Part shown: positions 4,809 to 5,240 of the stretch, piece by piece
Layout of the letters: every line of letters starts with the position of its first letter
Position numbering within the stretch: the first letter of the stretch is position 1
Source of the DNA: an uncultured Shinella sp.
GTDB lineage: Bacteria; Pseudomonadota; Alphaproteobacteria; Rhizobiales; Rhizobiaceae
Assembly: GCA_946886325.1 (NCBI GenBank)
Contig: CAMPIK010000226.1
Span: forward strand, 1 to 5,240
Reading direction: 5' to 3'
DNA length: 5,240 nt
Made by a program: the position numbers and the translations under genes
The notes under the pieces: generated by a model
What the model was told of the DNA's origin: nothing
Databases searched by the model: none
The model's input: the letters and a program-made list of their open reading frames with translations, nothing else

Positions 4809-5240
4809 ATGACAGACGCGGACGACGCAGCCTTCGAGGCAATCGACGGCGATGCGAGCAAGGGCCTGGTGCTCCTGGCCGACCATGCCACGAACCGGCT
4901 GCCGCAGCGCTACGGCCGGCTCGGGCTTCCGCCCGGCGCCTTCGAGCGCCATATCGCCTATGACATCGGCATCGAGGGGCTGACGCGCGGCCTTGCGAAA
5001 CGGCTCGGCGTGCCGGCGGTGATGAGCCGGTTCTCGCGGCTGCTGATCGATCCGAACCGCGGCGAGGACGACCCGACACTGGTGATGAAGATCTCCGACG
5101 GCGCCATCGTTCCGGGCAATCATCCGATCACAGAGGAGGAATGGAACCACCGGCTCGACACCTTCCACCGCCCCTATCACGGCGCCGTCGCCGAGATGAT
5201 CGGCCGGGTCGCGGCCGCCGGCGGGCGGGCGCCGCTCGTC
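4809..5240 (+). CDS. N-formylglutamate amidohydrolase family protein, 5' part
   Basis: The frame runs open to the right edge, giving the first 144 residues of a protein usually about 260-300 long. The family (PF05013) hydrolyses N-formyl-L-glutamate to formate and glutamate in histidine breakdown; the standalone relatives, like this one, are not shown to do so. Family segments seen are LLADHATNRLP (22-32), FERHIAYDIG (45-54), SRFSRLLIDPNRGEDDPTLV (73-92), SDGAIVPGN (96-104) and FHRPYH (119-124). His26 in the DHATN motif and the acidic residues of the NRGEDDP stretch are likely to be at the metal/active site (inference from the family). ATG 4809 is chosen because residues from about 10 onward align with the family start and a purine-rich GGGGAAA precedes it. 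No hut gene is visible nearby, so the true substrate may be another formylated or acylated amino acid. It is transcribed divergently from DUF1036-pyk. Confidence 0.9.
   Translation, partial: MTDADDAAFEAIDGDASKGLVLLADHATNRLPQRYGRLGLPPGAFERHIAYDIGIEGLTRGLAKRLGVPAVMSRFSRLLIDPNRGEDDPTLVMKISDGAIVPGNHPITEEEWNHRLDTFHRPYHGAVAEMIGRVAAAGGRAPLV

Noticed and set aside
4771..4812. 13-codon ORF (MPSDCDRKTTGKR) whose TGA overlaps the amidohydrolase ATG as ATGA
   Set aside because: No Shine-Dalgarno before its ATG (CTCTTTCTGC) and no sign of coding bias; kept only as a possibility.
4623..5180. Upstream extension of the DUF1036 frame to give 343 residues
   Set aside because: It would run antisense through the amidohydrolase gene and bury the signal peptide inside the protein.
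1..5240. Mobile element, CRISPR, defence, toxin-antitoxin or phage content
   Set aside because: No transposase or integrase motif, no repeat-spacer array, no tRNA or att-like duplication, and uniform composition across all genes.

Overview
The window is high-GC DNA (low to mid 60s % by eye) with the codon use and gene content of an alphaproteobacterium. The closest fit is the Rhizobiaceae (Rhizobium, Agrobacterium, Sinorhizobium, Shinella). The main clues are a cysteine-free 41-residue ribosomal protein L36, the PurK C-terminal sequence, and the order purK, rpmJ, secreted TPR protein, then pyruvate kinase, DUF1036 protein and N-formylglutamate amidohydrolase. The genus cannot be fixed from the sequence alone.

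Left part, plus strand (1-1589): the 3' end of purK (purine synthesis) runs in from outside the window. A 154-base gap follows, holding a promoter-like element, a hairpin with a T-run and a second compact hairpin. Then come rpmJ (792-917) and, after a short gap with a perfect inverted repeat, a small secreted or periplasmic TPR protein (981-1589).

Middle (1675-4149): a membrane-anchored alpha/beta hydrolase on the plus strand converges on pyruvate kinase (minus strand) with only 9 bases between their stop codons. A perfect 11-bp hairpin with a CGAA loop lies inside the last codons of the hydrolase and is probably a transcription end for one or both genes. Pyruvate kinase is the second gene of a minus-strand pair. 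The upstream gene, a small secreted DUF1036 protein, overlaps its start by one base (TGATG).

Right edge (4623-5240): a 186-base divergent intergenic region separates the DUF1036-pyk pair from an N-formylglutamate amidohydrolase family gene on the plus strand, which is cut by the window end.

The content is core metabolism and translation plus three poorly characterised proteins. I see no mobile element, CRISPR array, tRNA, rRNA, phage gene or toxin-antitoxin pair, and nothing that makes a convincing new multi-gene system. The points most worth a second look are the structured rpmJ leader, which carries a possible 13-codon ORF across a terminator-like hairpin, the hydrolase tail encoded by a hairpin, and the DUF1036-pyk coupling.
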